The notes below the pieces were generated by a model, which was not told where the DNA came from, did no database searches, and saw nothing but the letters and a program-made list of their open reading frames with translations. 64,000 bases of DNA from Monocercomonoides exilis. Taxonomy: Eukaryota > Preaxostyla > Oxymonadida > Polymastigidae. The DNA lies in the NCBI GenBank assembly GCA_001643675.2, contig LSRY02000055.1, forward strand, positions 312,501 through 376,500. Direction: 5' to 3'. The translations under genes and the position numbers were made by a program. This document shows, piece after piece, positions 22,782 through 33,993 of the stretch (within the stretch, counting starts at the first letter, position 1; each line of letters begins with the position of its first letter).

Positions 22782-24691
22782 GCCAGTTGCATTCGACAGT
22801 TGGAGGAAGAACGGCATTTTTTGGAAATGCATGGATAAGGATAGGTGGGGAAAGACTGATAAAGAGATGTGTTATTCCAATTTGGAAAAGCAAAAAAACC
22901 AGAGAGAGACTAATCAATGCAAAGAATGTAGCTCATTGTCCACAACAGTCACTGGAAGCAACGATTGCGATGGAAAAGCTTATACAGGAGCAGCTCGAGA
23001 CGAACATTAATCAAAAGATACCAAAAAGAGAAGTGAAACACTTAAACCCAGTGTTTGTCATAAGGAAAAAACAAGGTGGATGGAGGCAAATAATCGATTG
23101 CAGAAAGCTAAACGATTCAACAAAGTCTTTTCATTTCAAATTGGAGGATTACAGGTCAGTGGAACGAATTATTACAAAAGGAGATTACGCGACAACCATC
23201 GATCTAAGCCAAGCCTATAACTTGGTAAAGGTGGACGACAATTTCAAGCCTTTTCTTTCTTTCGAATTCGACAAGAATTACTACTGTTTCAACGGAATGC
23301 CATTTGGATACAAAGAAACTCCAAGAATCTTTACAAAAATCATGAGAAAAGTGATAACATTCATTCGTCAGAAATGGAACGAAAGAGCAATCGCTTATCT
23401 GGACGATATTATACTTCTTCACTGAGATCAAAGAAAACTCAAATGGATAACTGTGAAAGTCGTCTTTCCCCTAAAAAGTTTTGATTTGCTTGTGAACGAA
23501 GAAAAGAGTCACCTGATACCATCGCAAAGCTTCACATGTTTAGGATTCGACTGGGACACAGGCCATTTTCATGAAGCGTTTGAAAGAAAAATAATGAATC
23601 ATTTAACAAAGGAATGTCTCAAATGGAGGAAGATGTACCTCAAAACACAAGAAGTGAGAGTGAGAGACCTAGCAGCCTTTATTGGAAAACTGAACGCCAC
23701 AAGGTTCGTATTTCAGGAAGCTTCTCTTTTTCTTTCAACTCTGTATCGAACTTTGAACGGCATGGTTTCGAGAACATGATGGAATGGGAGGATGAAGATC
23801 AACCATTCAATCCTCCCAAGTCTTACAAAATGGATATCGAAATTGAAGGCCAATATTCCCAGACACCTTTGTCCTCTGTTCCTTCCAGAAGCTTCACTCA
23901 CAACGGATGCATCGAGGAAAGCAGTTGGAGCCAATTAATGAACAAGAAACAAGGAATTCGATTTCCATTGCCCACTCCCACGTTGGCAACAAAACAAAAG
24001 TTCCAGTTATCGAGAAATGTGGACGATTCTTCAATCGTTCATTTATTTCACTTCCACACTGTCATCCAACCACATCAGCAAACTTCTTTAAAGATCGGAC
24101 AACTCAACATCGGTCTTCAACATAAACAGATGGCACGCAGGGACAAACCTTCGAAGGCTGCTTACGAAGATATGGAGGCTTTCGAAAGCGATGAAAGTGT
24201 AAGTGATGGCTCAAAACATTCCGTGCAAACAAAATTGTTGCCCAGAATCCCTTTCAAAATAAGAAAGGGGAGGAAACTATCAAATAAGACAAGAAGCCTT
24301 TCGAGAACTTTCAGAGAAGATGCAAGTGAAAATAACACTGGATGCGTTTGCCACTGCGTCTAACAAGAAAGCTTATCGATGGTGCGGTCCCAGAAGCCAT
24401 ATAAACGAAGATGGCCTTCAACAGCCTTGGGATGGAGAAACCGTTCTCGCTCACCCACCCATTCCACTCATTCTCCCGACAATCAGGAAAACGATTCTCG
24501 AACAAGCTCGAGTTCTTCTCCTTCTTCCCGATTGGAAGGGCCAAATATGGGAACCGCTGTTGAGAGAAACGAATCATGTCGAATGGACATCGAAGAACCT
24601 GAGCAATCTTCTAATACCAGGACCACTGATGAAGAAGATGGATGCTTGTCTCCCACCAGGGAAACTGCGTGCAATCTTGATAAATCCTTAG
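22709..24691 (+). pseudogene. DIRS reverse transcriptase / RNase H
   Basis: Reverse transcriptase motifs occur in order: LNPVFVIRKKQGGWRQIIDC, ATTIDLSQAYNLVKV, FNGMPFGYKETPRIFTK, and the catalytic YLDDIILLH at about 23395-23422. A TGA (23423-23425) follows directly, the frame continues with DQRKLKW and SFTCLGFDWDT, and a second in-frame TGA lies at 23777-23779. RNase H begins with LTTDASRKAVGA near 23893, after which the frame shifts. The end, typical of these elements, is in another frame at 24320-24691 (LDAFATASNKKAYRW, HPPIPLILPTIRKTILE, LLLPDWKGQIWEPLL). Both TGAs could come from single changes of GGA or CGA. Not functional as read. Confidence 0.85.
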
Positions 24692-25823
24692 CATCAAACG
24701 GAGAAGTTTGGTTCAAAGCCATCCTTCAGACGAAAGGATATCCCATTGATATGGTTAATCCGTGCGAATCCAGCTTCTCGCCATCAACATGGAACGGATA
24801 TTTCCTAAGTTTCGCTCGTTTTGGAGAAGAGTGGGCTGCGTGCAACTATGGTCCACCTCCAAGTGATCGGTTTGACTGGGTAATAAAATGTGCGGATATC
24901 TTTCTTAGACTTCACGACAAGGGACAAAAATGGTCTTCGCTATGCAAAACACGTTCAGCAATCTCTCTTGTGTCTCAACTGTCATTCGAAAAGCAGTTAG
25001 AAGATTATCCACTAATGAAGATTCTTTTCCGATCTTTCCAAAGACTTGAAAGAAGAAAGAAGAAAAACAAGCCTCCGATTTGGATTCCAAGAGTTCTTTT
25101 GGACTATATAGCAACCGTAGGAAAGAACAAAGACCTGGATAATGACGCACTCATGAAAAAAACAATCTGCCTATTCATCTTATTTTCAACCTGCCGTTTC
25201 ACTGAACTCAAGCGAATAAGTCTCACACATTCCACAAAAAAAAAGAGGACTCAATAGCCCTTGACACACCACTGAAGACCGGAACGGAAAGAACTGATAT
25301 CATCATACCATTCCTCCAAGAAACACCACTGATTTGCTATACATAAGCTGTGAAGGAAAAGTTGTGAAGAGCAAAAAAGATACAAATAAAATCTGACTTC
25401 TTGTTTCTGAACGAAATTACAAAAAAGCCATTGTCTTCCAGAACTCTGAGAAAACTTGCATCTGAAATCATTCACAAGTCAGGTGTTCCTAAATGTTTCG
25501 GACCATAATCACTTTTGCACTCTTCAATATCTGCCTTTACGATGTCTAAAATACACATTGCACAAGTTGCCAAGTTCGCAAGGCTATCTTCGCGAAGTGA
25601 TACGAATTCGAACTACTATTTTCAATCAGATGTTTCTTCCTCTTGTGCAAGAACTATCGCAGTTCAATCAACAAAAAGCAATGTTCAAAGTGAATCACAA
25701 GGTAACTCAGCTTATCCACATTTAGTCAACTTGAGAAGCTCAGAAGAAAGATATGCAAGTAGAAATGACGATGATGATTCGACCACAGCTGACAACGAAC
25801 AGGAGGAAGTGAACGGAAGTTGA
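24690..25823 (+). pseudogene. DIRS tyrosine recombinase
   Basis: The N-terminal core binding region is in frame with SSFSPSTWNGYFLSFARFGE and KTRSAISLVSQLSFEK. The first catalytic arginine sits in FSTCRFTELKRISL near 25190-25215. After a frame change come TDIIIPFLQETP and LRKLASEIIHKSG. The HxxR box is damaged (reads SLLHSSISAF, arginine absent, with a TAA just before). IAQVAKFARLSSRSD follows, with the nucleophile tyrosine in NSNYYFQS near 25610. The acidic tail ends at 25823. Arrangement R ... HxxR ... Y identifies a tyrosine recombinase of the DIRS/crypton type; the missing arginine and stops say it is dead. Confidence 0.8.
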
Positions 25824-26202
25824 GATTCAGGATCTTCGCACATGACAAAGCGCTCACGAATAGTGAAGAAAAAAAGGAAAAACGCCAGATATCACAGCAA
25901 TCAGGGAAAAGATGTTTTGAATTTAACATATGATTGTCTTTTTTTTAAAAAGTCGAATTGAGGAATCAGAAAACGACATCGTTGAACCATAAGAGAAGAA
26001 CCAGATTGAAAGAAAGATCGAACAAGAAATCATCAAAGAGATATACATTCAGTTCATTACAAGCACCAGACCACTAGCCAAGCAAGAGTTTTTAGAATAA
26101 ATGTTGAAAAATGGAGATCTCAAAATCTTCTTAATTTTTTTGATGCTTCACGTCTTCCCAATTAAATATTTCTCTCAAAACTGAAGAGAAAGAAGTGAGA
26201 GA

Positions 26203-27569
26203 ATGTTTTCTTTTCAAAAGAAATTGATTTTATATCCAAGTATTTTGATCCTTTGCTGCCTCCATCGCAAGATGCTTCAAAGATTTATGTTGAGTCCAGA
26301 GGCACTGGGAATGGTTAAAGTTTGGAAAGGCCAATCTTCAGTTTGAAGGAGGCCAATGAATTATTGGGAATGATCGCAAGAGAAGACATATTTGGAATTG
26401 CAATATTAAAGTCTGATGATCCTATCCAAGCCGAAGAAATTTCTTTTTGCAAGAGCCGTGGAATAATCATTGAAGGAGTGAACAGCAATGGAAATGGAAA
26501 TGCAGAAGCGACTGTCAATTGTGATGTTAGAAGAACGTATAATTTATTCACATGTGAAAAAGAGGTGGAATTCAAGTATTTGGCATTCAATTTTCCTATT
26601 TCTGAGAAAATGTGGGATTCTTTAATTTTAGGAAATAAAAGGTCAACGTCACTTTCGATCAGCAATTGCCGATTTGTCAGGGTTTGTTCGCAATCTCCAG
26701 ATGAAATGGCAACAAATGATTATGAAGATGATTTCGTTGTAGGCAATCTTGTAAACGTTTGGGGGGGAAAAGTTGCAATGAACACTGTCACATGCACAGA
26801 TAACAGTAATACAGTTTCGTTTTTGTCATCGATGTTTTATTTCAACGGAACAAGGGAAGTGTCTTTGAATGGGGTGGAGATCAGTAATGTTAAATTTTCA
26901 TACGATTCTGCAATTTACATTTCGGGTCCAGAAGACGAAGCTGTGAAAATTTCTATTGAGGGATTGAATATCAAAGATTCAAATACAGAGTTTGGAGATA
27001 CAGCTGGCTTGGAAATTATTTTAAATTCGAAAGAGTCAACAGTGGCTATCGGAAGAAACGATAAATGTTCATTCAAGTCATGCACAGCGTCAAAGGGGAA
27101 AGCAGGGGCAATGTCCATAAAAATGCCAAAGGCAGCATCATATCTTCAACTTCCTTCTGCAAACAATCTTGAGATTGATAGCACAAACACAGCGAATTCA
27201 ACAGCGAGATCAATATTCATTGTTGCCACAGATTTTGATGAGTTCTGCAAACAAGAAGGCTCATTTGAGTTTGAGAATGATTATGACAATTCAACAGCTG
27301 GGTGGATTGTGGGAGCAAAAGATGAAGAAGCAAAGCCGGAGGATGTGTATGAGAAGAACGTGAAAGTGAGACAAGATCGAATCGCTGAGCAAAACAGAAA
27401 GCAAAAAGAAAAGAAAAGAAGGATGGTGATTGCTATTGTTGTCCCTATAGTTGTTGTAATTGTTGTTGCAGTTGTTGTGATTGTGGTTGCTTTTGTGATT
27501 GTCAAGAAAAGGAAGGTCAAGCACAATGCAGATGAAAGCAAAGAACAAGAAATGAGCACCCAGGAGTAG
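26203..27569 (+). pseudogene. Surface-type beta-helix protein with membrane anchor; damaged 5' end
   Basis: Paralogue of the gene at 20704. An ATG at 26203 begins a signal-peptide-like sequence (MFSFQKKLILYPSILILCCL). The mature part starts in another frame near 26265 (SQDASKIYVESRGTGNG) and is cut by TAA at 26316-26318, exactly where homology to the paralogue continues (SLERPIFSLKEANELLG). From there the frame is open to 27569 with IIIEGVNSNGNGNAEATVNC and rung-like repeats. A linker (KVRQDRIAEQNRKQKEKKRR) leads to one strong membrane helix (MVIAIVVPIVVVIVVAVVVI...) and a short basic/acidic tail. The protein would be a type I surface protein. With one frameshift and one stop it is either a young pseudogene or carries two read errors. 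Confidence 0.7.
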
Positions 27570-28081
27570 AATTGAGATTTCCTATTCTTTCAGAGCAATT
27601 TAACATTATTTTTTGTTTCATAAAGCATATATTTGTGAATATCATAGTATTTTTCTTATCTTTTCTTCCTCATTAATCGCATTGAAAGTGTGATTATTTG
27701 TTGAAATGTAATTCAAAGATTTGTTTCATTTCACACACCAATTATAATTCACCATCAACCTTTTTTCGTTCAATTCAGTTGATTTTTTATTATCAACATG
27801 CCATTTTAACTTTTTTTGGTATGCTTTAATAACTTATCAAAAGGAACATCTTATAATGTAAAAAATATTTTTTTTTATTGAATTCTTTTATTTCGATCAA
27901 TTTTTCAACAAATAATTAAACATTCAATTCAATGAACATTCCACTTTCATGGAATTCACAACAAAATAACAAATACTTTGAAAAAATGACTTCAAGTTTT
28001 TGTTATAGATTCAATGATCATCAGAAATGAAAAAACGGAATATTTCATTCACAGAATGAGAAATCCGTGAGGGAGCATGAC
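27570..28081. other. Intergenic; right end shared with other cassette edges
   Basis: AT-rich, no gene. From about 28000 (TCAATGATCATCAGA...) to 28081 it is roughly 85 percent identical to the reverse complement of 43273-43350 and to that of 55375-55450, so a diverged 'edge' repeat begins before the near-identical arm. Confidence 0.6.
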
Positions 28082-28760
28082 CTGTAGAGCTAGAAATATT
28101 ATTTCCTGTGTGACAACAGACAATGGTGGAGATTCAAAAATTCTGAAATTCTGCCTGATGATTGTTGGAGATTGGATGGCCAAGGGGAACACAACAGTTT
28201 CATCAATAACACAAAAAGACAGAATGTATGTAATTTATATTGTTCAATTGATTGTGAAGATATTTCCGTCTGTATCCTCTCCAAAGTGCAGGAATGTGAG
28301 TTATTGTTGAAATGGCCAATCTCCGCTTTGTGGAGCAATGCGATGTAAATGGAGCTGATTACTATATAGAAATTGGGAAATAAAGGAAGTTACGGAAGAT
28401 ACATGATTTTTATTTGAACAAGAGATGAAAACAAATTCGACTGATGTTTTATTGAATGAAGATGAAAAGAAGGAATTGTGTGAAGAACAAAACCTGCACA
28501 AAACTATGTAGAATTGTGGAATTAAATGCAGGGAGAGCAGTTTTTTGTCAAGGAAAGTGGCTGGCAATATCGAGGGAAAGACATTTATTACTTAAAACAG
28601 GCAAGAATTCAATGGAAAAAAGGAGAGCCCCAAAATATCAGTTTTATTTAGAAGGTTTTCCTGTTTCTCTGAATGCACAAGGCAGATATGCAAATGGATC
28701 TATTCCATTTGGCTTCAATGAATTAGAAATTCGACAAGTTCACCGATTTTGACAAGTGGT
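28082..28760 (+). other. Cassette-edge fragment, decayed coding-like
   Basis: In one frame near 28300 it reads VEMANLRFVEQCDVNGADYY, and later (another frame) LNEDEKKELCEEQNLHKTM and KVAGNIEGKTFIT. Stops interrupt. The same segment, about 90 percent identical, lies on the minus strand at 54850-55370 (VEMANLRFVEQCDENGADYY), where LNEDNKKEFCEGQNLHKTM is also kept. Conservation of these words suggests an ancestral protein, which I do not recognise. An identical copy is in the other P1 arm (42594-43272, minus). Confidence 0.4.
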
Positions 28761-28799
28761 TTATTTTGCTTCGATTTGGAGTTGGCAGAGATTGACTGG

Positions 28800-29700
28800 A
28801 AGATAGAGTTTGGATGTTCTTTCGTTTGAGGGTCTTTCGTTTTTGCTCTGTTTCTTGGAAGCTTTTTGAAGCATCGGGTGTTTTGAAGGGCCAGCGATGG
28901 GAACCAGGCAACAGACAGGCAAGCCGAGTGTCAGAACTGCATTGGAGGTGGCTGCCCTTCCGTTTGTGCTTCTCTGCAACCACTTTTCAACTGCAAGCAT
29001 CAGCCTTGCTCTTCATTTGTCCTCATCTTCGTCTTTGCCTTCGATATCCATTATTCAGGACGACCTGCAAATATCATCTGGGGAGCAGTATTCTTTTGGG
29101 CAAGCGGAGCAGCTGGAGGTGCCCTTCCATCAGCTTCATTTTGTCGTGCATCAAATGTGGCTTAATCTCAGAATGTTGTGTGTGCAGAGGATACGAACGC
29201 AGGCGAATCACAAGAAAATGCGTGTGGTGGCGGAGTGTGGGTGCACAGACGAAGCATGCACACTCGGCAAAAGAGGCACTTGATCGGGGGTAGCGCTTCA
29301 TGCCCAGGAACGCACAACGAGGCGAATGTTTAGATGAAGATATATGTGTGTGCACATAACGGAAGAAGCTGGGCAGAGTGGCGGGCTGGTTGAATGGGAA
29401 CAGGGAAAGGAGAGGCAGGACAGGAAGATGTGGCAGGGCGTTGTGAAAAGAGAGGTTGGGAATGGAGGGGGAGGTGAGAGAGAAGAGAGAAAGGATTTGA
29501 GGAATAAAAGAAAAGGAGGAAGGGGAAAAGTGCAGAATGAGGCATGGCTATTTAGCGTTTGGGGTGCCTTCTTTCCATCTTATTGAGGGTGCGGCATGGC
29601 AAGGTGGGGGAATCTCCTCTTCTGGTGGGGTCGAGGAGAAGGTGGAATTCTTCTGTTAAGAGCGGGAATGCTATCTTTATTGCAGTCTTCTGTGCGCGTA
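28800..29700. other. GC-richer island with overlapping open frames
   Basis: Base composition is much more balanced than elsewhere. Two plus frames (28814-29293 and 28897-29283) and several minus frames are open together. None shows a recognisable domain, so I do not choose a strand. Mirrored in the right arm at 41650-42550. Confidence 0.35.
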
Positions 29701-29789
29701 TCAGTTGAAGTGGACAGGGCTTGGAGCTAATTGAGATGACAGTGATGACGCCGATGAAAAGAAAAAAGAAAAGAAAAGATGAAGGATGA

Positions 29790-29886
29790 AGGAAGAAGGA
29801 AGAAGGAAGAAGGAAGAAGGAAGAAGGAAGAAGGAAGAAGGAAGAAGGAAGAAGGAAGAAGGAAGAAGGAAGAAGGAAGAAGGAAC
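29790..29886. repeat. Tandem heptamer (GGAAGAA)n
   Basis: About 13-14 perfect copies of GGAAGAA. Mirrored at about 41463-41562 as TTCTTCC. Too short a unit and no spacers: not a CRISPR. Confidence 0.95.
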
Positions 29887-30421
29887 TGGGATGACTATGA
29901 TGAGATGGATGAAGAAACATTTGCAAATTGTCCGACACGAGGATACATGTCTCAGGAGAGATGTTTGCAGTTTGCACAAGTTGTGAACGCTTTCTATTCT
30001 GAAAGAGACTGTGGGAATTCTTCTGGACAACGCATGTTCTGGAGACAGCTGTGTATTGTGCTCTTCATGTGGCAAAAATGGATGCTGCCGCCAAAATTGC
30101 TTAATCATCCATCCCTCATGCTTGCCATCTCTGTATTCCTTGTTTCACACGACCGCTCACATAGCTTTTCGCAGGTCTTGTCATGCGTGATTGTCAGATA
30201 ATCCGAGAGCCGACCTTCAAACAACTTCCAGCATATTCTGCTTCTCCATTTTCGAAGCGTGCTTTTGCGTTGAGAGTTCTGTGGGCAGATGCTGTTTGCA
30301 GCTGCACTTCAAGAGAGAAGCACGGGCACTCTTGAAGCACTTGGCTCCTTTGCCTGATTCTTGATCTACCCGAGACAGATTTTCGAAGATGTCTCTCTTC
30401 GAAAATCGCGTTCTTCCTCTT

Positions 30422-31313
30422 TCAAATGGCACATATGCCTTTGTTATTTTGGCATATATTATTATTCGCCTTCTTCGCATATATCAACTTTTTCGCCTTT
30501 TCTGTTGTGATCATCTTTTTTACGCTCATGTTTCCTTGTTCTTCATCCATTGCTTTCCAGATGAAGCCAACAAATATGGCGAGTGCCTTCGGGAAGAAAA
30601 CCTCTTCAGGCGAATAACAACTGAATCCCAATGCTCCTTGATTGAAAGAGCATCTCCTCCCTATCCATTTCTCTTCCTGGTCTTTATTCTTGTTTTTGTT
30701 TCTGATTGTGGGTATTTCTTGTTCGGCAGCCAAGATTGGCAAAGAAGAAAAAGAGGAAGAAAGAGTCCATTTGATATTTTGGCAGGTGATGTTATTTTGT
30801 GAGAATCTTTTCATTGTTTCGATGGAGGATGTGCTGCATGGTGGAATCGATTTGGGAGGGAATTGAAGAGAAGAAAAAGAAAAGAAGAGGGGGGATGACA
30901 AAGATAATGATTTTTCCTGGTGATCTACCAAGCAAAGCACAGTTTGATTCTTCTTTGTTTCACCAAGCAAGCATTTGAATGAAAACTTCTTTCCTTCCAA
31001 TGTTATCCACATTCTTGTTCGAATTATTCTTTCTGAAGAATTCAAACTGAAGAATCCATTCCTGGTTGCAACAAGCAAATTATTTATATGTCTATGCTCG
31101 TTTTGGCAATGATCGATATTTCTGAGGGAGGAGCGATCTGGATGGAGTGCCATGACGAGTGTGGTTTCTGAAGCATCAGGAGAGTGGAGCAGTCTTTTGC
31201 TGTGGGAAGGTCGAATGATCAGATTCAGATGACACTTGCTGTTTAGTGTTGCAAGCAGAGGAAGAAAATGAAAGAAGAAGAGAAGAAGAGAGGAGGAGGA
31301 GGAGGAAGAACAT
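30422..31313 (-). CDS. Hypothetical secreted protein, minus strand, possible frameshift
   Basis: An ATG at 31313 begins a textbook signal peptide (MFFLLLLLSSSLLLSFSSSA) followed by CNTKQQVSSESDHSTFPQQK, stopping at 31176. The overlapping next frame continues without a gap in sense (SPDASETTLVMALHPDRSS, NNLLVATRNGFFSLNSSE, MWITLEGKKFSFKCLLGE) for about 243 codons to 30422. One indel near 31180 would join them. It is divergent from the beta-helix gene at 32044. Family not recognised. The identical copy at 40038-40930 has an extra T near 40545, breaking the frame. Confidence 0.4.
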
Positions 31314-31530
31314 TTTGAGGGAAAGAGGAAGAAATGGGAAAGAAGATTTTGAGAAAATTGTTAATGTTGAGTGGAGATGTGGGGAAAGAAGAGGAAGCCA
31401 AAGACAGAAAATGAAATTTCGTGTGAGGAGCGAGGAAAGTGCGAGAAGGAAGAGAAAGACGCATGAGCGTTGCATCCGATGAATTTATGAACAGAGGATT
31501 TGAGTTTTCTCGTTTGATCCATTGCAATCA

Positions 31531-31606
31531 TTTTATTTTATTTTATTTTATTTTATTTTATTTTATTTTATTTTATTTTATTTTTTTATTTTATTTTATT
31601 TTTTTG
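31531..31606. repeat. (TTTTA)n microsatellite
   Basis: About 14 copies with one interruption; mirrored at about 39748-39820 as (TAAAA)n. Confidence 0.95.
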
Positions 31607-32043
31607 GTGTGTATGTGAGAAATATTTATTGATTTATATGATTTGGTTTTGGGAGATTTGAATTTTTGAGGGAACATTCAGCACCCATGCCAGCACATGG
31701 AGTTGGGAAAAGACAGATCAGGAGATGAGTGTGAAACGATGACAGAAGTGAGAAGTGAAATGAATATGATTGGGGATATTTGAAGGATTAATGAGGCGGA
31801 TTGAAAAGAAGGGGATGATGAGACAGAAGAGAGAGAGGAAAATTGAAGAAATGGCTGAAGAAGGAGTCTGACAAGAATTTGAAAAAACGAAGGTATGAAT
31901 TAGAAAATTGATTGAAAAGGAATGAATAGAGAGGAAAACGAGGAAAAAGGAATTTGAAGAGAGAATGTTTTGAGGAACATTTGAAGAAGAGTGGGAAAAA
32001 GGGAAGATGATGAATAATTTTTGAGGGGAAGTGGAAGTCATAA

Positions 32044-33993
32044 GTTGAGTTAAACCAAATATCATTGGAGAATGATGATAATTGTTGTTTAGTGTGTGGA
32101 AGGAAGGGGAGCGTGGTTGTGGTGAGAGGGTGCGTTGTGGAGATGGGGAAGGACAATGAGGGAGGGGCATTTGATCTGAGTGGGAGCATTGGGGTGTTGA
32201 CAAACATCACATTGAAGGGGTGGAGAAGAGGGGGAGAAATATACTCTGGAAGGCTGTTTGGAGGGAAGGGATATGGAGGGGAGAAGGGTGGAAGTGAAGG
32301 CAAAGAAAAAGGAGGAGAAGGAGGAAGAGGAAAAGGAAGAGAAGGAGATGGAGATGGAGAAGGCATTGAAGGGAGTATTTCGGTGAGTGAATCACGATTC
32401 TCTTCTTTTTGTGTCTCATCAGCCCCATTCCTCTCATCGCCTTCCATTCCCCTAATATCCCTCTCTCATTTGACATTTTTCAACATCTCAACAGCAAATG
32501 ATGCATGCTCACCTTCGACCGCAATGTCAACCAAAACCACTTGTATGATGATCAGTTGCTCATTTTCATCGGTTTGCGATGCATATGATGGAGGAATTGT
32601 CCCTTCTCTGAACAATCCCTATGCCTCTCTGACAGCCTCAAACACATCATTCATTGGATGCTGCCGGACAAGAAACGTTGTTTGCGAAGGAAATGCAGAT
32701 AGAAAATTGAAGCCAGACAGACAGAATGAAACATTCAATGGAGCAAACACATTCACTTGGTGCGAATGGAGTGGCTCGAGGACAACAGGAGAAAGCGATT
32801 CCGTTACGGACGGGGTATCGAGTGGAGGGGCCATCTGCATGTACAATCTCAATTCTGGAGAACTAACAGTTTCGCATTGTCTGTTTAATAACTGTTTTGC
32901 ATACAGCCGTGGGGGTGGGATTATGTGTCATACAATCAAATCTGTGCGTATCGAAAATAATGTGTTCAATGCCTGTACAGCACAAAACCATTACGGAGGA
33001 GGATTGTATGTGTATGGAATTTCAACATGTGTTCGGATCAGCGGATGTGAATTCCAGAATTGTAAAGCAAGTTATTATGGAGGAGGGCTTTATCTTGATA
33101 ATTTTCAGGTTTCAGGATCTGGATGCATTGGAACAGAAAGTGGAGGAGGGGAGAGTGCGTGTGTGTTTGACTGCAGCTTCACTTCATGCTCAATAACAAA
33201 TACTGGTGGTGGAGGTATGTTTTGTAAAACTGTTCCTGCCACGCAATTCAAAATGAGGAGCGTTCAGTTTATCTCATGTTCAGCATTTAGAGAGGGAGGG
33301 GGATTATGTTTGCATCCAAATCGAGCAACAGCACCTGATAATAAATTATATTGCTTCTTCTTATTTTTTCATGAATGCAGTTGCAGGGATGCAACTTATC
33401 CACGTGGACACGATGCAATATATTACGATAATAACAATTTGTACTTAGATTCTGGAAATCCATTCTATGAATGTTACACAACGAATGCAGATGACAGAAG
33501 GATGTGCTATGCCTACAACTACTCGAATGCAGGTGCCTGGACATTTCAGCACACGGAAAAGAAGGATTGGCTGAAGGATAAGACGATATATGTTTCGGTG
33601 AATGGAAATGATTCATATGAGTTGTGTGGGGCAAATACAACATTTCCGTGTCTGACAGTGAAGAAGGCGTTTGAGATGTGCGAAATACAGATAAGCTTGA
33701 CAATAACGCTGATGGACGGGGATCATCAAAGCGAGGCAACAACAAATGAGATTGGAGAAAAGAAGATTTCGGTCATTGGGAAGGGAAGTGAAACAAGTTC
33801 GATTGGAACAGGAGCACTTTCATCACCATCAGCTGCAGGAGCGTTGTTCAGCGTGACGACAGGTCATTTGAGAATGAATCAGTTGAAAATTGATTGCAAC
33901 TCAACAGAAGGAACTTCACCGAGTGTGGTTGTAGTGTCGTATAGAAGTGGAACACTTTCACTTGTGTCAAGAAGCGAGTTGGGCAAATTATAA
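32044..33993 (+). CDS. Beta-helix surface-type protein, P1 left copy (650 codons open)
   Basis: Open from just after TAA at 32041 to TAA at 33991-33993. There is no ATG near the start; the first in-frame ATG is in VVEMGKDNEGG. The N-terminal part already has beta-helix texture (SVVVVRGCVVEMG, SGSIGVLTNITLKGW), so the true start is upstream (lost, or in an unseen exon). A Gly/Glu-rich stretch (about residues 75-115) and CSFSSVCDAYDGGIVPSLNN follow. Six GGG rungs come next (SSGGAICMY, RGGGIMCH, YGGGLYVY, YGGGLYLDNF, TGGGGMFC, EGGGLCLH). The linker WLKDKTIYVSVNGND with CGANTTFPCLTVKKAFEM opens a second domain that ends early (SLVSRSELGKL). No anchor. Surface location inferred from family. Confidence 0.8.
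   Translation, partial: VELNQISLENDDNCCLVCGRKGSVVVVRGCVVEMGKDNEGGAFDLSGSIGVLTNITLKGWRRGGEIYSGRLFGGKGYGGEKGGSEGKEKGGEGGRGKGREGDGDGEGIEGSISVSESRFSSFCVSSAPFLSSPSIPLISLSHLTFFNISTANDACSPSTAMSTKTTCMMISCSFSSVCDAYDGGIVPSLNNPYASLTASNTSFIGCCRTRNVVCEGNADRKLKPDRQNETFNGANTFTWCEWSGSRTTGESDSVTDGVSSGGAICMYNLNSGELTVSHCLFNNCFAYSRGGGIMCHTIKSVRIENNVFNACTAQNHYGGGLYVYGISTCVRISGCEFQNCKASYYGGGLYLDNFQVSGSGCIGTESGGGESACVFDCSFTSCSITNTGGGGMFCKTVPATQFKMRSVQFISCSAFREGGGLCLHPNRATAPDNKLYCFFLFFHECSCRDATYPRGHDAIYYDNNNLYLDSGNPFYECYTTNADDRRMCYAYNYSNAGAWTFQHTEKKDWLKDKTIYVSVNGNDSYELCGANTTFPCLTVKKAFEMCEIQISLTITLMDGDHQSEATTNEIGEKKISVIGKGSETSSIGTGALSSPSAAGALFSVTTGHLRMNQLKIDCNSTEGTSPSVVVVSYRSGTLSLVSRSELGKL

Larger units (their letters stand above)
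21850..26100 (+). mobile_element. DIRS-like tyrosine-recombinase retrotransposon, decayed
   Basis: Gag-like, reverse transcriptase/RNase H and tyrosine recombinase segments follow in the order expected of DIRS-group elements, all on the plus strand. GC content is higher than in the flanks. Several frameshifts and stops make it inactive. The ends are estimates: the left one from the end of homology of the surface gene (about 21850), the right one from the start of the next surface gene. I could not identify the split or inverted terminal repeats. It separates two paralogous surface genes and probably removed the 3' end of the first. Confidence 0.75.

Noticed and set aside
15400-25500. Reassigned stop codons (TAA/TAG as glutamine, known in one oxymonad, or TGA as sense)
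   Set aside because: In-frame TAA, TAG and TGA occur, but mixed, and only in decayed elements. The long beta-helix frames use CAA/CAG for glutamine freely and end at TAA or TGA.
29790-29886. Regular repeat that could suggest a CRISPR array
   Set aside because: It is a 7-bp tandem unit without spacers.
31740-32060. Frame upstream of the P1 gene interrupted only by TGA, some at places shared with P2 (45890-46075)
   Set aside because: On the opposite strand these TGAs are TCA serine codons in a serine-rich open frame. The pattern is better explained by composition than by TGA recoding.
31718-32447. Long minus-strand frames (161 and 219 codons) opposite the beta-helix gene
   Set aside because: They are proline/serine/phenylalanine-rich shadows of the G- and A-rich coding strand; the beta-helix frame has the real family signature. 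The same holds for their mirrors at 38904-39633.
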